Shown: piece after piece, positions 18,642 through 26,768 of the stretch
How positions within the stretch are numbered: the first letter of the stretch is position 1
Layout of the letters: every line of letters starts with the position of its first letter
From: Runella sp. MFBS21
GTDB lineage: Bacteria > Bacteroidota > Bacteroidia > Cytophagales > Spirosomataceae
Length of the DNA: 64,000 nucleotides
Assembly: GCF_029433105.1 (NCBI RefSeq)
Contig: NZ_JARNTW010000005.1
Location: forward strand, 301,837-365,836
Direction of reading: 5' to 3'
Notes under the pieces: generated by a model
Database searches by the model: none
What the model was told of the DNA's origin: nothing
Seen by the model: the letters and a program-made list of their open reading frames with translations, nothing else
Translations under genes and position numbers: made by a program

Positions 18642-19076
18642 TTATATTTTTTCTGCCGTCGCTTCTTTGAAATCAGGCTTTTCGTTGGTGTATTTAGAAG
18701 GGCATTTCATCAAGATTTTGTTGCAAGCAAAATAATCACCTTGCATTTTACCAATCACCACTACTTGCTCTGATTTATCAAAATCTTGGGGTTTGGGGCT
18801 GAGATATACCACTCGCTTTTCTACTTTGTTGGTATCGACTAGCACAAACTCGAAGTGATTAGCGTCCATGACGGGGTCATACTTCATGCCTACGATTTGC
18901 CCGCTAGCGTCTTTTTTGAGCTTTCCTACTACGTGGATATCAGAGGTTTCGCCTTCTTTGGCCATTTCGGTAGCTTCCGTAAAATTGGAGTAAGTACTGG
19001 CATTGCCGTAAGTAGAGACAATGATACCGATAGCAATAGCAATGACGATGAGTCCAAAAAGATGTATTTTTTTCAT
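18642..19076 (-). CDS. ccmE: Heme chaperone CcmE, CxxxY variant
   Basis: This 144-residue protein has one N-terminal membrane anchor (about 5-21) and a periplasmic beta-barrel. CcmE normally binds heme covalently through a His in a HxxxY motif. Here the motif is C125-P-S-K-Y129 (LMKCPSKY), and I confirmed that the codons read TGC and TAC. A natural CxxxY form of CcmE is known from archaea and Desulfovibrio, in systems that lack CcmG and CcmH. The surrounding positions fit the family, so this is a functional variant rather than decay. The gene sits between ccmD- and ccmF-like genes. Confidence 0.9.
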   Translation of the reverse strand: MKKIHLFGLIVIAIAIGIIVSTYGNASTYSNFTEATEMAKEGETSDIHVVGKLKKDASGQIVGMKYDPVMDANHFEFVLVDTNKVEKRVVYLSPKPQDFDKSEQVVVIGKMQGDYFACNKILMKCPSKYTNEKPDFKEATAEKI

Positions 19077-19173
19077 GATGATTATGCTGATTTTTGATGT
19101 TTACTAAATTGGCTTAATTCCGCATTCTTCAAATAAACGCTACTTTCAATCTTTACGACTAATTCCCAAAAAC

Positions 19174-19395
19174 TCATTTCTTTGATTGTTTTTCGAGTTT
19201 GGAGACTTTGCGCTCTAGGTTAACCAAAAAGGCAATAATGCCCGCAAAAATTACCCCAATAACCACGACTACTACCCATATCTTGCCGTCAGCACGCATT
19301 TGGTCGGCCATAGGTGTTTCTTGATTAACAGATTGTTGAGCAAAGAGGTTTAAGGAAACCAACACGTTTAAAAACAAAAACAATATTTTTCTCAT
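19174..19395 (-). CDS. ccmD: CcmD-family small membrane protein
   Basis: A 73-residue protein with a signal peptide (MRKILFLFLNVLVSLNLFAQ), a short linker and one membrane helix (IWVVVVVIGVIFAGIIAFLV) followed by a basic coiled tail (NLERKVSKLEKQ). Apart from the added signal sequence this is the CcmD layout, in which the protein helps release heme-loaded CcmE from the ATP-driven complex CcmABC. The position between ccmC (19 bp upstream) and ccmE supports the call. Confidence 0.78.
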   Translation of the reverse strand: MRKILFLFLNVLVSLNLFAQQSVNQETPMADQMRADGKIWVVVVVIGVIFAGIIAFLVNLERKVSKLEKQSKK

Positions 19396-19414
19396 GGTTA
19401 TATCAAATTATACA

Positions 19415-20071
19415 TTAATCTTCTATTTTTTCTAAAGCGCGCACCCGAATACGCAGTGAAGCAATCCAAGTGCCTAGGAGCATCCACCCGATGATAATAG
19501 GATAAAACACCCGACGCATCTGATTGTCCATGTCGTATTCGCCAAAGGCAGGGTTGCCGCCGTTGCCGGGGTGCAACGAATCGGTCAGGCGAGGTAAAAT
19601 GTAAATCAAAGGAATGAATACTGCAAAACAAAATATGTTGTAAATCGCCGAAATACGGGCTTTCTTTTGTTCGTCTTCGAGTGAACTTCTCAACACCAAA
19701 TACGCAAAATACATCAACATACTGATCGCAACGCTGTTGAGCTTGGGGTCGTTGGGCCACCATCCGCCCCAAGTCACTCTAGCCCAAAGTGAGCCGGTGC
19801 TACATCCCAAAGCCCCAAAAAGTAAAGCGACATTGGCAAACTCAACTGCCTTATCGTCGTCGGCTAGGTTGTTAGAACGTAAATAACGAACGGAGAAAAT
19901 TGCCGACACTAATAGAAATAGCGTAGTAGCAAACCACAACGATACGTGAAAGTACACATTTCGGATACTTTCGTTCAAAATATCACGGCGTGGTACTTCA
20001 CCCATAAGACCAAAGTAAAAGCCATAAACTAGCAATACCACCGCTACTATTTTCCACCAATATTTTTTCAT
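19415..20071 (-). CDS. ccmC: Heme-handling membrane protein CcmC
   Basis: The 218 residues have six membrane helices and the tryptophan-rich WWD-type segment TWGGWWPNDPKLNSV (about 107-121), shortened relative to the usual WGTWW.WDARLTS. Conserved His sites lie before (YFHVSLWF) and after it. CcmC loads heme onto CcmE. The gene lies 67 bp after ccmB and 19 bp before ccmD on the same strand. Homologous CcsA-type proteins are longer. Confidence 0.88.
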   Translation of the reverse strand: MKKYWWKIVAVVLLVYGFYFGLMGEVPRRDILNESIRNVYFHVSLWFATTLFLLVSAIFSVRYLRSNNLADDDKAVEFANVALLFGALGCSTGSLWARVTWGGWWPNDPKLNSVAISMLMYFAYLVLRSSLEDEQKKARISAIYNIFCFAVFIPLIYILPRLTDSLHPGNGGNPAFGEYDMDNQMRRVFYPIIIGWMLLGTWIASLRIRVRALEKIED

Positions 20072-20138
20072 AATCTATAACTAAATCAACAAATTAAGTG
20101 ATAACTCAGAGCTAATAAATTTATGTCTCTTATTTGTG

Positions 20139-20801
20139 TTAGCTCCTCCACAAATAGGGAAATAAAATCAATGACAAAGTTACGACAATCGCGTCCAATG
20201 CCAACAATATCATCATTTCGTCGTTGCTACTGCCCCGGTCGAGTCCGTCGAGGGCGTTTTTGGCGAGTTTCATCACCATCAAAAGCATCGGAATAATCAC
20301 CGGAAAACTCAAGATAGCCATCAATGCGCCGTTGTTTTCAGCCTTGGAAACAATCCCCGCAATCATCGTTAAAGAAGAAGCAAAACCTACACTTGCCAAC
20401 ACAATCGTGAGCAGATACATAGGGATATCACCGACGGGATTTCCCATCACAAAACTATAAAACCCAAAACCTAACATCGATAAAATCAACATCAAGGCGG
20501 AATTGTAGATGATTTTGGAAAGAATAATCCACTGCGGGCTTGCCAATGTGTAATAATACAATAACCGTCCCGCACGCTCTTGGGTGAAACTCTTAGAAAT
20601 GGCATTGATAGCCATAAAAAGCATGATAATCCAAAAGAGGGTATTCCAAGCGAGGGGGTTCAATTGGTTTGACTTGAGCCGAAAACTCAAATAACACACA
20701 AAAATGGTACTGACGATATACAACATCATGCCATTGAGGGCGTAACGTTGGCGCCATTCGAGCGTTATTTCTTTGCCAATGAGGGTGCGAAGTTCTTGCA
20801 T
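20139..20801 (-). CDS. ccmB: Heme exporter subunit CcmB
   Basis: A 220-residue membrane protein with six helices and the CcmB start LRTLIGKEITLEWRQRYALNG, which faces the cytosol. It is the membrane part of the CcmAB ABC transporter that drives release of heme-loaded CcmE. The ATPase gene ccmA is not next to it: an MFS gene lies upstream instead. ccmA must be elsewhere in the genome, as is often seen in this phylum. ccmB is the first gene of the ccm operon and its promoter (20862-20905) carries an FNR-type box. Confidence 0.88.
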   Translation of the reverse strand: MQELRTLIGKEITLEWRQRYALNGMMLYIVSTIFVCYLSFRLKSNQLNPLAWNTLFWIIMLFMAINAISKSFTQERAGRLLYYYTLASPQWIILSKIIYNSALMLILSMLGFGFYSFVMGNPVGDIPMYLLTIVLASVGFASSLTMIAGIVSKAENNGALMAILSFPVIIPMLLMVMKLAKNALDGLDRGSSNDEMMILLALDAIVVTLSLILFPYLWRS

Positions 20802-20861
20802 TCAAACGAGGTGTCCACTAAACAATATCCTGCTCTCCAATCAGAGATAAGGAAGTGGCGT

Positions 20862-20905
20862 CAAAATTACAACACAAACGCACTCGTTGTACCGACAAAA
20901 GTCAT
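20862..20905 (-). promoter_or_regulatory. ccm operon promoter with FNR-type box (one mismatch)
   Basis: On the minus strand TAATTTTG (20862-20869) is a full TAnnTTTG match. The palindrome CCGAC-AAAA-GTCAT (20892-20905, plus-strand reading) has one mismatch to TGAY-N4-RTCA. Its centre is 33.0 nt from the centre of the -7 element, the same distance as at three other boxes in this window. Confidence 0.55.
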
Positions 20906-20918
20906 TAGTTTTTAAATT

Positions 20919-22076
20919 TTATCCCATTTGTATGGCTTTGTGGCGCCGCCACCAAATAAGATAGCCCAATGAGGCTAGAGCCAAAAGCGAAGAAAGATAA
21001 AAAGCGAAAGGCATATTGCTTACTTTTCCACCATACCACCAGCCCGACCACCACGCGCCTACGCCGATGCCCGCCTCTAATGCAATGTACATCGTAGCCA
21101 ATGCCCGTCCACGATATTCGGGATGACTGAGGTCAATAGCCCAAGCGGTGAGGGTGGGGGTGTTGAGTCCCCATGAAAAACCAAACAAAATCGCCGCCGC
21201 CCAAAATCCAAAGGTGGATTGGGTAAAACCAAGTATGGCCATACCAATCGCCAAAATAATGGTAGAGATAATCATGACAGGTACACGACCGTGGATATCG
21301 GACGATTTGCTCGCCACGACTCGAATAAGTAAAGAGGCAATCGTATAGACTGTGAAAAACAAGCCTTTGTTTTGAATGCCTAAAGTCTTGCTCAAATCTG
21401 GTATAAGGGTAAGAATCACCCCCGATGAAAATGATACACAAAACATGACCAAAAATACGCTCAAGACGCGAGGCTCGAAAATGTCTTGTCGGTTGATTTT
21501 GAAGAGCTTAAAGCTGAAAAGCTGCCTCTCTACTAAGGTTTCTTTCATGTTTAGCAAAATCAAAATAGATATCAAAGCAAAAGCAGAAGCTACATAAAAC
21601 ATGGGATTGATACCAAACCATAAAGTAAGATAGCTACCGATAGTGGGTCCAATCGACATACCTGTAGCGGTAAAAATACCAAGCATTCCTGCGGCCTCCC
21701 CCCGTCGATTTTCGGGGATGATGTCGGCTACATAAGCAGCGGTCGCGGTAGGTTTGGTTCCAGTTGAAAACCCATGAATGAATCTCAAAAGCAAAAATCC
21801 CCACACCACATGTACAAAAGGATAAATCAGGCTACACACACAGCATACCAACGACCCAAAGGCCATGACCGGTACACGGCCGATAGTATCGGTGAGTTTG
21901 CCACTGAAAGGTCGCGATAGGCCGGCGGTGAGGGTAAAAAGTGCAATGATGAGTCCGATGTATTGTTGCCCACCCATAGCCGAGAGGTAATCAGGCAATT
22001 CAGGAATCATCATTTGAAAACTGGCTGAAAATAGGAAATTACTGAGGCACAAAAGCCAAAATTGTAGATTGTACAT
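20919..22076 (-). CDS. MFS transporter
   Basis: 385 residues with 12 hydrophobic helices. The loop between helices 2 and 3 carries the MFS signature GKLTDTIGRVPVM, repeated in weaker form as SSDIHGRVPVM in the second half. The tail is short and basic. It resembles multidrug or sugar-efflux type MFS proteins but gives no clue to substrate. It lies upstream of the ccm operon on the same strand, with a separate ccm promoter in the 117-bp gap. Confidence 0.85.
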   Translation of the reverse strand: MYNLQFWLLCLSNFLFSASFQMMIPELPDYLSAMGGQQYIGLIIALFTLTAGLSRPFSGKLTDTIGRVPVMAFGSLVCCVCSLIYPFVHVVWGFLLLRFIHGFSTGTKPTATAAYVADIIPENRRGEAAGMLGIFTATGMSIGPTIGSYLTLWFGINPMFYVASAFALISILILLNMKETLVERQLFSFKLFKINRQDIFEPRVLSVFLVMFCVSFSSGVILTLIPDLSKTLGIQNKGLFFTVYTIASLLIRVVASKSSDIHGRVPVMIISTIILAIGMAILGFTQSTFGFWAAAILFGFSWGLNTPTLTAWAIDLSHPEYRGRALATMYIALEAGIGVGAWWSGWWYGGKVSNMPFAFYLSSLLALASLGYLIWWRRHKAIQMG

Positions 22077-22163
22077 ACTGCGAAAAAGGGTACGATACGA
22101 GAGTTGATTAAAAAAATGTTTTTACGGTTTTTGGGTCTCTCGGCTACTCTTAGTAAAAAAAAC

Positions 22164-22205
22164 AAAGGACTGAAAGTTTCGTATAAGTGTTACTTTCAGT
22201 CCTTT
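22164..22205 (-). terminator. Terminator of the Uma2-family gene
   Basis: AAAGGACTGAAAGT (22164-22177) pairs perfectly with ACTTTCAGTCCTTT (22192-22205). On the minus strand a T-rich run follows (complement of 22154-22162). Confidence 0.8.
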
Positions 22206-22227
22206 GGTATATCATTCTTATTTATAT

Positions 22228-22860
22228 TTATCGAATTCTAAAAACGGTTTCTGGCAAATCTTCCGTATTTGAGTATAAGTCAGCAACCAATAAATCCCCC
22301 TGAATCGTCTCTAAATGTACCACGGATTCTAGCGATTTGCTTTCAAACATCAGTGACCAAATACCCTGCTCGCTTTTTCGCCAAAGCTCCACCCAAATAC
22401 GGCGCGAATCTACCAATAAGTATTCTCTGAACGTTGGAATAGCGCGATAAAGTTCAAATTTTTCGCCTCTGTCATAATTGGCCGTGCTTTGTGACAATAC
22501 TTCTACGATTAAAACGGGATTGGTCAAGCTACTGGTTTGGCTATCCGAAAACTCAGGTTTTCCACATACCACTACCAAGTCAGGATAAGAGTAAAGCTCA
22601 GTAGAAGGAATAAAAACCCGTTGGTCGCTTGAATAGGAGCGGCATGATTTTTTCTTTAAGAAAGAACCTATTTCAATCGATAAATTCTCCCGTATAGCAT
22701 TATGAGCAGGTTTTGCGCCGGCCATTGCTTCGGGTGTATCGCCTTCAAAATCGCCCATGGGGTAGATGTGACCGTCAAAATACTCACTTTTATAAGAAGC
22801 CTTTTCTTCCAATTCTAAGTATTCTTCTGGCGTATAGTGTTTTTTTGGAAGTGGATTCAT
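22228..22860 (-). CDS. Uma2-family (DUF820) PD-(D/E)XK nuclease-like protein
   Basis: A 210-residue protein with YTPEEYLELEE near the start and the family core: EYFDGHIYPMG, HNAIRENLSIEIGSFL, then SYPDLVVVCG (catalytic-type Asp) and NPVLIVEVLSQST (Glu-Val-Leu-Ser). Late in the protein come YDRGEKFELYRAIPTFREYLLVD. Uma2 proteins belong to the PD-(D/E)XK nuclease fold and are common in Cyanobacteria and Bacteroidota, with no settled role. A 14-bp inverted repeat (22866-22898) lies right before its start. Confidence 0.85.
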   Translation of the reverse strand: MNPLPKKHYTPEEYLELEEKASYKSEYFDGHIYPMGDFEGDTPEAMAGAKPAHNAIRENLSIEIGSFLKKKSCRSYSSDQRVFIPSTELYSYPDLVVVCGKPEFSDSQTSSLTNPVLIVEVLSQSTANYDRGEKFELYRAIPTFREYLLVDSRRIWVELWRKSEQGIWSLMFESKSLESVVHLETIQGDLLVADLYSNTEDLPETVFRIR

Positions 22861-22865
22861 TACAA

Positions 22866-22898
22866 AACTTTGTTAAAGTCTTAAACTTTAACAAAGTT
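22866..22898. repeat. 14-bp inverted repeat between divergent Uma2 and padR genes
   Basis: AACTTTGTTAAAGT (22866-22879) and its exact complement ACTTTAACAAAGTT (22885-22898) around a 5-nt loop. It could be an operator or a dispersed hairpin. A related palindrome AACTTTG-T-CAAAGTT occurs at 31424-31438. Confidence 0.6.
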
Positions 22899-22931
22899 AA
22901 AAAAAAACAGAATAGCTAATACCTAAGTAAA

Positions 22932-22961
22932 TTTGGTATTTAAAATTTTGATGTATATTTG
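22932..22961 (+). promoter_or_regulatory. padR promoter, predicted leaderless
   Basis: TTTG (22932-22935), 18 nt, TATATTTG (22954-22961): a full -33/-7 match. The ATG at 22966 begins 5 nt after the element, at the expected transcription start. Confidence 0.55.
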
Positions 22962-22965
22962 TGAT

Positions 22966-23301
22966 ATGCAACAACAAACTTATCTGAAAGGCTGCTTGAG
23001 CGCGATTGTCTTGCAACTTTTACAAGACAACAAACGCATGTACGGCTACGAAATCACTCAACGGGTACGCGAAATTACGGCGGGAGAGCTTCAACTCACC
23101 GAAGGGGCGCTTTATCCTACTTTGCACAAATTGGAAGCGGAAGGCGTACTCACTACCGAAAATGCCCTAGTGGACGGCCGAAATCGAAAATACTATAAGC
23201 TCACCGAAAACGGGCAACAGCAAGCCCAAAGTGCGGTGTCGGAATTGGCGGATTTTGTGACAAATCTCCAAAAAATATTGAACTTAAAACCTTCTCTGTG
23301 A
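22966..23301 (+). CDS. PadR-family transcriptional regulator
   Basis: The 111-residue winged-helix protein reads GCLSAIVLQLLQDNKRMYGYEITQ at its start, the typical PadR core, then LTEGALYPTLHKLEAEGVL and a beta-wing (GRNRKYYKLTENG), with a C-terminal dimer helix. An upstream in-frame ATG-like start at 22933 would lie inside the promoter, so the start MQQQTYLKG is chosen. Its stop overlaps the start of the next gene (TGATG), which indicates translational coupling. PadR proteins often repress a neighbouring membrane-protein gene, so the next gene is the likely target. Confidence 0.88.
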   Translation: MQQQTYLKGCLSAIVLQLLQDNKRMYGYEITQRVREITAGELQLTEGALYPTLHKLEAEGVLTTENALVDGRNRKYYKLTENGQQQAQSAVSELADFVTNLQKILNLKPSL

Positions 23302-24038
23302 TGAACTTAACCCCCACTCAACTTGACCTTATCAGCAAAGAACTCATCCAAGGTGGTATCAAGTACCAAGACTTGTACGAAGAATTGCTAGATCATTATA
23401 TTTTGGCTATTGAAGATAGACAAGCCCAGGGGCAAACTTTTGAAAGTGCTTTTGGGGAGGTTCATGCGGATTTTGTAAACTACAAACGCCCAGCTCGTGC
23501 GTGGGACCATTATGGGGTATGGAAAGACTATACAAACGGAGGTGTACCCGAATTTGGAATTGGCAAACTTCAAGCTGAGTACGAAGAAAATTTGAGGGGG
23601 GAAATTTCCAAAAGGCATTGGCAAATCATGAAATCCTACTTCCGTTGGCCTACGCTTGTGACAACGCTTTTGGTTGGATTGCTTACTTTTCAGTTTGCAT
23701 ATTTGGTGTCTAGGCAGTATTTTGTTTGGGTTTTTATGGCGTGTGTACTGACTCCGCTTTTGATGCTTATTCCACAAACTATAAAACAGATTTGGAGGTA
23801 TGCATCGGGTAAACAAAAATTTGTGAATTCGTTGAAATTCAACGCAGTGTCTTCAAGATTGGGGCTACTATTTGCATGGGTGAGTGTGACTTTAAATTTG
23901 CCACGTGCTTTTTTAGACTACAATATTTTCAGGGAAGGGCCAATTGTGCTAGTGGCTTTATTGTTTTGCTTTTACATTGCTTACTCTCTTAGTTTCTATC
24001 AACTTTATAGTGAGCGTTTTAAAGTAAATGTAGCCTAA
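23301..24038 (+). CDS. Membrane protein coupled to padR, unknown function
   Basis: The ~245-residue product has a soluble N-terminal ~110 residues (LTPTQLDLISKELIQGGIKY, EELLDHYILAIEDR) resembling the HAAS-type domain that is often coupled to PadR regulators. Four to five hydrophobic helices follow from about residue 115. Its ATG overlaps the padR stop by one base; a GTG three bases earlier is an alternative start. The pair is probably a regulator plus its membrane-associated target or signalling partner. No enzymatic motif is visible. Confidence 0.75.
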   Translation: MNLTPTQLDLISKELIQGGIKYQDLYEELLDHYILAIEDRQAQGQTFESAFGEVHADFVNYKRPARAWDHYGVWKDYTNGGVPEFGIGKLQAEYEENLRGEISKRHWQIMKSYFRWPTLVTTLLVGLLTFQFAYLVSRQYFVWVFMACVLTPLLMLIPQTIKQIWRYASGKQKFVNSLKFNAVSSRLGLLFAWVSVTLNLPRAFLDYNIFREGPIVLVALLFCFYIAYSLSFYQLYSERFKVNVA

Positions 24039-24044
24039 AAAAAT

Positions 24045-24124
24045 AACCACAAAGAAAACGAAGAAGGCCGCTAAGTTCACAATGCTTTGTGTCCTTTGTG
24101 CTATTCTTGGTGTTCTTTGTGGTT
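24045..24124. repeat. Interspersed hairpin repeat, AACCACAAAGAA type
   Basis: AACCACAAAGAA (24045-24056) pairs perfectly with TTCTTTGTGGTT (24113-24124). The loop holds related pieces such as CTTTGTGTCCTTTGTG. Repeats of this CCACAAAG...CTTTGTGG kind are scattered through Bacteroidota genomes. It lies between convergent genes and may also stop transcription. Confidence 0.65.
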
Positions 24125-24136
24125 AAAGAACTTATT

Positions 24137-25636
24137 CTAAATTAACTCCAAAATTCGCTGTTCTGACACAGCGTAGCCGATTTTAGCTTTCAACTCGTCG
24201 ATATGTACGCGCTCCTGTTCCATGCTGTCGCGGTGACGAATGGTGACGGTGTTGTCTTCGAGGGTTTGATAATCTACCGCAATACAGAAAGGCGTTCCTA
24301 TCAAATCTTGGCGCGTATAACGCTTGCCGATGGCATCGCGCTCTTCATAAAATACCCGAAACTCGCTTCTGAGTGCTTTCACAATTTCTTCGGCTTTTTC
24401 GGGCAAGCCGTCTTTTTTGACCAAGGGGAAAATCGCCGCTTTGAAAGGAGCCAACGCAGGATGTAATTTTAGTACAGTACGTTCTTTTTGAGCATCTCCT
24501 TCTCCTACAAGTTCTTTGGTATAAGCATTGCAAAATACCGCCAAAAACAAACGGTCGGCACCTACCGAAGTTTCTACTACATAAGGGATATAATTACCAA
24601 AAGGCTTGCCATTTTCGTCGAGGTCGTTGTCGAAGTATTGTTGCTTTTTCTTCGAAAGTTCTTGGTGATTTTTTAAGTCAAAATCGGTGCGTGAGTGAAT
24701 CCCTTCGATTTCGCGGAAGCCAAACGGAAACTGGTACTCAATATCCACGGCAGCATTGGCGTAGTGGGCGAGTTTTTCGTGAATGTGGAATTTCAGTTTT
24801 TCGGCGGGCAGACCTACCGCTTGGTGAAATTTCAGGCGTGTGTCACGCCATTTTTCGTACCATTCCATTTCGGTACCAGGACGTACAAAAAACTGCATTT
24901 CCATTTGCTCAAACTCGCGCATGCGGAAGGTAAACTGCCGTGCTACGATTTCGTTGCGGAAAGCTTTCCCGATTTGGGCAATCCCAAAAGGAATCTTCAT
25001 GCGGCCAGATTTTTGTACGTTCAAAAAGTTTACAAAAATTCCTTGGGCTGTTTCGGGGCGGAGATAAATCAAATTTGAATCTTCTGCCACAGACCCTACT
25101 TGGGTACTAAACATAAGGTTGAACTGACGCACTTCGGTCCAGTTGGCAGTACCCGAAATTGGGCATTTGATACCTTCCGCAATGATGAGTTCGCGTACAG
25201 CCTCTAATTCGTTATTTCCCAACAAACGCCCCATTTCATTCAACAATTCCTGGGCTTTTTCGGGTTGGCCTTCGGCAGCGTATTGTTCGGCTTTTGCTTC
25301 AAGAAGTTGGTCAGCGCGGTAGCGTTTTTTAGAATCTTTGTTGTCAATCATCGGGTCATTGAAACCATCCACGTGCCCTGAGGCTTTCCACGTAAGGGGA
25401 TGCATAAAGATAGCCGCGTCAATACCCACGATTGGCCCGCCGCTGCGGTTGTCGTTGAGTTGTGTCATGGCTTTCCACCAGATGTTTTTGAGGTTATTTT
25501 TGAGTTCGACACCGTTTTGACCGTAGTCATACACAGCCTGTAGCCCATCATAAATTTCGGAAGAAGGAAATACAAATCCGTATTCTTTGGCATGTGCCAC
25601 AATGTCTTGTAAAGAGGTAGCGGGAGCTTGGCTCAT
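24137..25636 (-). CDS. glyS: Glycyl-tRNA synthetase
   Basis: 499 residues, the single-chain alpha-2 class II type. Class II motifs are present: motif 2 FRNEIVARQFTFRMREFEQME and motif 3 with SVGADRLFLAVF, plus the Gly-specific YLRPETAQGIFVNF. The C-terminal ~100 residues are the anticodon-binding domain (LHPALAPFKAAIFPLV, then the core VDYQTLEDNTVTIRHRDS). It charges tRNA-Gly in the cytosol and is essential. TAATTTTG at 25695-25702 (minus) fits a promoter about 60 nt upstream. Confidence 0.95.
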   Translation of the reverse strand: MSQAPATSLQDIVAHAKEYGFVFPSSEIYDGLQAVYDYGQNGVELKNNLKNIWWKAMTQLNDNRSGGPIVGIDAAIFMHPLTWKASGHVDGFNDPMIDNKDSKKRYRADQLLEAKAEQYAAEGQPEKAQELLNEMGRLLGNNELEAVRELIIAEGIKCPISGTANWTEVRQFNLMFSTQVGSVAEDSNLIYLRPETAQGIFVNFLNVQKSGRMKIPFGIAQIGKAFRNEIVARQFTFRMREFEQMEMQFFVRPGTEMEWYEKWRDTRLKFHQAVGLPAEKLKFHIHEKLAHYANAAVDIEYQFPFGFREIEGIHSRTDFDLKNHQELSKKKQQYFDNDLDENGKPFGNYIPYVVETSVGADRLFLAVFCNAYTKELVGEGDAQKERTVLKLHPALAPFKAAIFPLVKKDGLPEKAEEIVKALRSEFRVFYEERDAIGKRYTRQDLIGTPFCIAVDYQTLEDNTVTIRHRDSMEQERVHIDELKAKIGYAVSEQRILELI

Positions 25637-25766
25637 GGGGACGTTATCTGTTATCAGTTAGTTGTTATCGATTTTTGACAATGATATAAGGCGGCAAAAT
25701 TAGGGAAATTGTGACGTAAAGTAGCGAAGTAAGTCAAAAAGCCGTGGTTACTAATTTTAAATTTGT

Positions 25767-26747
25767 ATGCTTCGCCGCTTAATATTACTTATTCGAGATG
25801 AATTTGGGGTTTCGAAAAGCCAAGCGCGGGCGTTTTTGGTGGTAGCTACGTTGATGGTAGCGAGCTGGAGTTTGCCTCTTGTGTATGATAGAATGTTGGA
25901 TAATGAGGGCTTTGTTATCCAACCACAGGATATTCAAAAAGCCGATAGCTTGGTAGCTATATTGGAAAAATCGCAGGTATTATCCAAATCGTATCCTTCC
26001 TATACCGCAAAAAATTACCCAAAAGAGACGCAAGGCAATCCTGAACAGCCTTTGACTTTATTTTATTTTGATCCCAATCTAGCTACAGTTGAGCAGTTTC
26101 AGGCCTTAGGAATGCCGCGTTTTATTGCAGAACGCATCGAAAAATACCGTAGTAAAGGGGGGAAATTTCGTAAGAAAGAAGATTTGCAAAAAATATATGG
26201 GCTACAACCTACGCTTTACGAAAAACTCGAACCATACATTAGCCTCGCAAAAGAAGAATCTAAGACCCAGCCCCAAGCTACATTGACCTCAGCAGCTGAA
26301 GTCGCTACAGTGGCAGTGCCGCCCAAATCCAATCATTTTTCTAAACCGCTAGAGGTAGTTTTTGACATCAACACCGCCGACACAACCCAACTTATCCGTT
26401 TAAAAGGAATTGGGAGCAAACTAGCTGCTCGGATTGTAAAGTTTCGAGATGGGTTAGGGGGTTTTGTATCAGAGTCACAATTTTCCGAAGTCTTTGGACT
26501 AGATTCATTAGCCTTGGGAGAACTCAATCGACTTGCAAGGGTGAAATCTCCCGTCAAAAAAATAAATATCAATACCGCTTCTCCCGAAGATCTTGATCGA
26601 CATCCTTATTTATCAAGACGACAGTCCGAGATTATTGTGCGGTATCGGGAGCAGCATGGAGCATTTCAGTCGGAGGAGGATTTGTTGAAAATTAAAATCC
26701 TAGACGAAAAACTAGTGTCCAAAATTGCGCCTTATTTGACATTTTGA
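25767..26747 (+). CDS. Helix-hairpin-helix (ComEA-like) DNA-binding protein
   Basis: 326 residues with an N-terminal hydrophobic helix (AFLVVATLMVASWSLPLVY) that places the rest outside the inner membrane. Three HhH modules follow: FQALGMPRFIAERIEKYRSK (about 112-131), the clear VFDINTADTTQLIRLKGIGS unit (about 198-217) and INTASPEDLDRHPYLSRRQ (about 268-286). The layout is that of ComEA-related proteins that bind DNA without sequence specificity, possibly for uptake or repair. No other competence genes are nearby. TAAATTTG ends 1 nt before the ATG, which argues for a leaderless or later start. Confidence 0.8.
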   Translation: MLRRLILLIRDEFGVSKSQARAFLVVATLMVASWSLPLVYDRMLDNEGFVIQPQDIQKADSLVAILEKSQVLSKSYPSYTAKNYPKETQGNPEQPLTLFYFDPNLATVEQFQALGMPRFIAERIEKYRSKGGKFRKKEDLQKIYGLQPTLYEKLEPYISLAKEESKTQPQATLTSAAEVATVAVPPKSNHFSKPLEVVFDINTADTTQLIRLKGIGSKLAARIVKFRDGLGGFVSESQFSEVFGLDSLALGELNRLARVKSPVKKININTASPEDLDRHPYLSRRQSEIIVRYREQHGAFQSEEDLLKIKILDEKLVSKIAPYLTF

Positions 26748-26768
26748 TAGATACGTATTTCTAATTTT

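Noticed and set aside
20139..22076. A ccmA gene expected next to ccmB
   Set aside because: The upstream neighbour is an MFS transporter and no ABC ATPase of the CcmA type is visible in the window; the ABC-F gene at 35398 is a different family.
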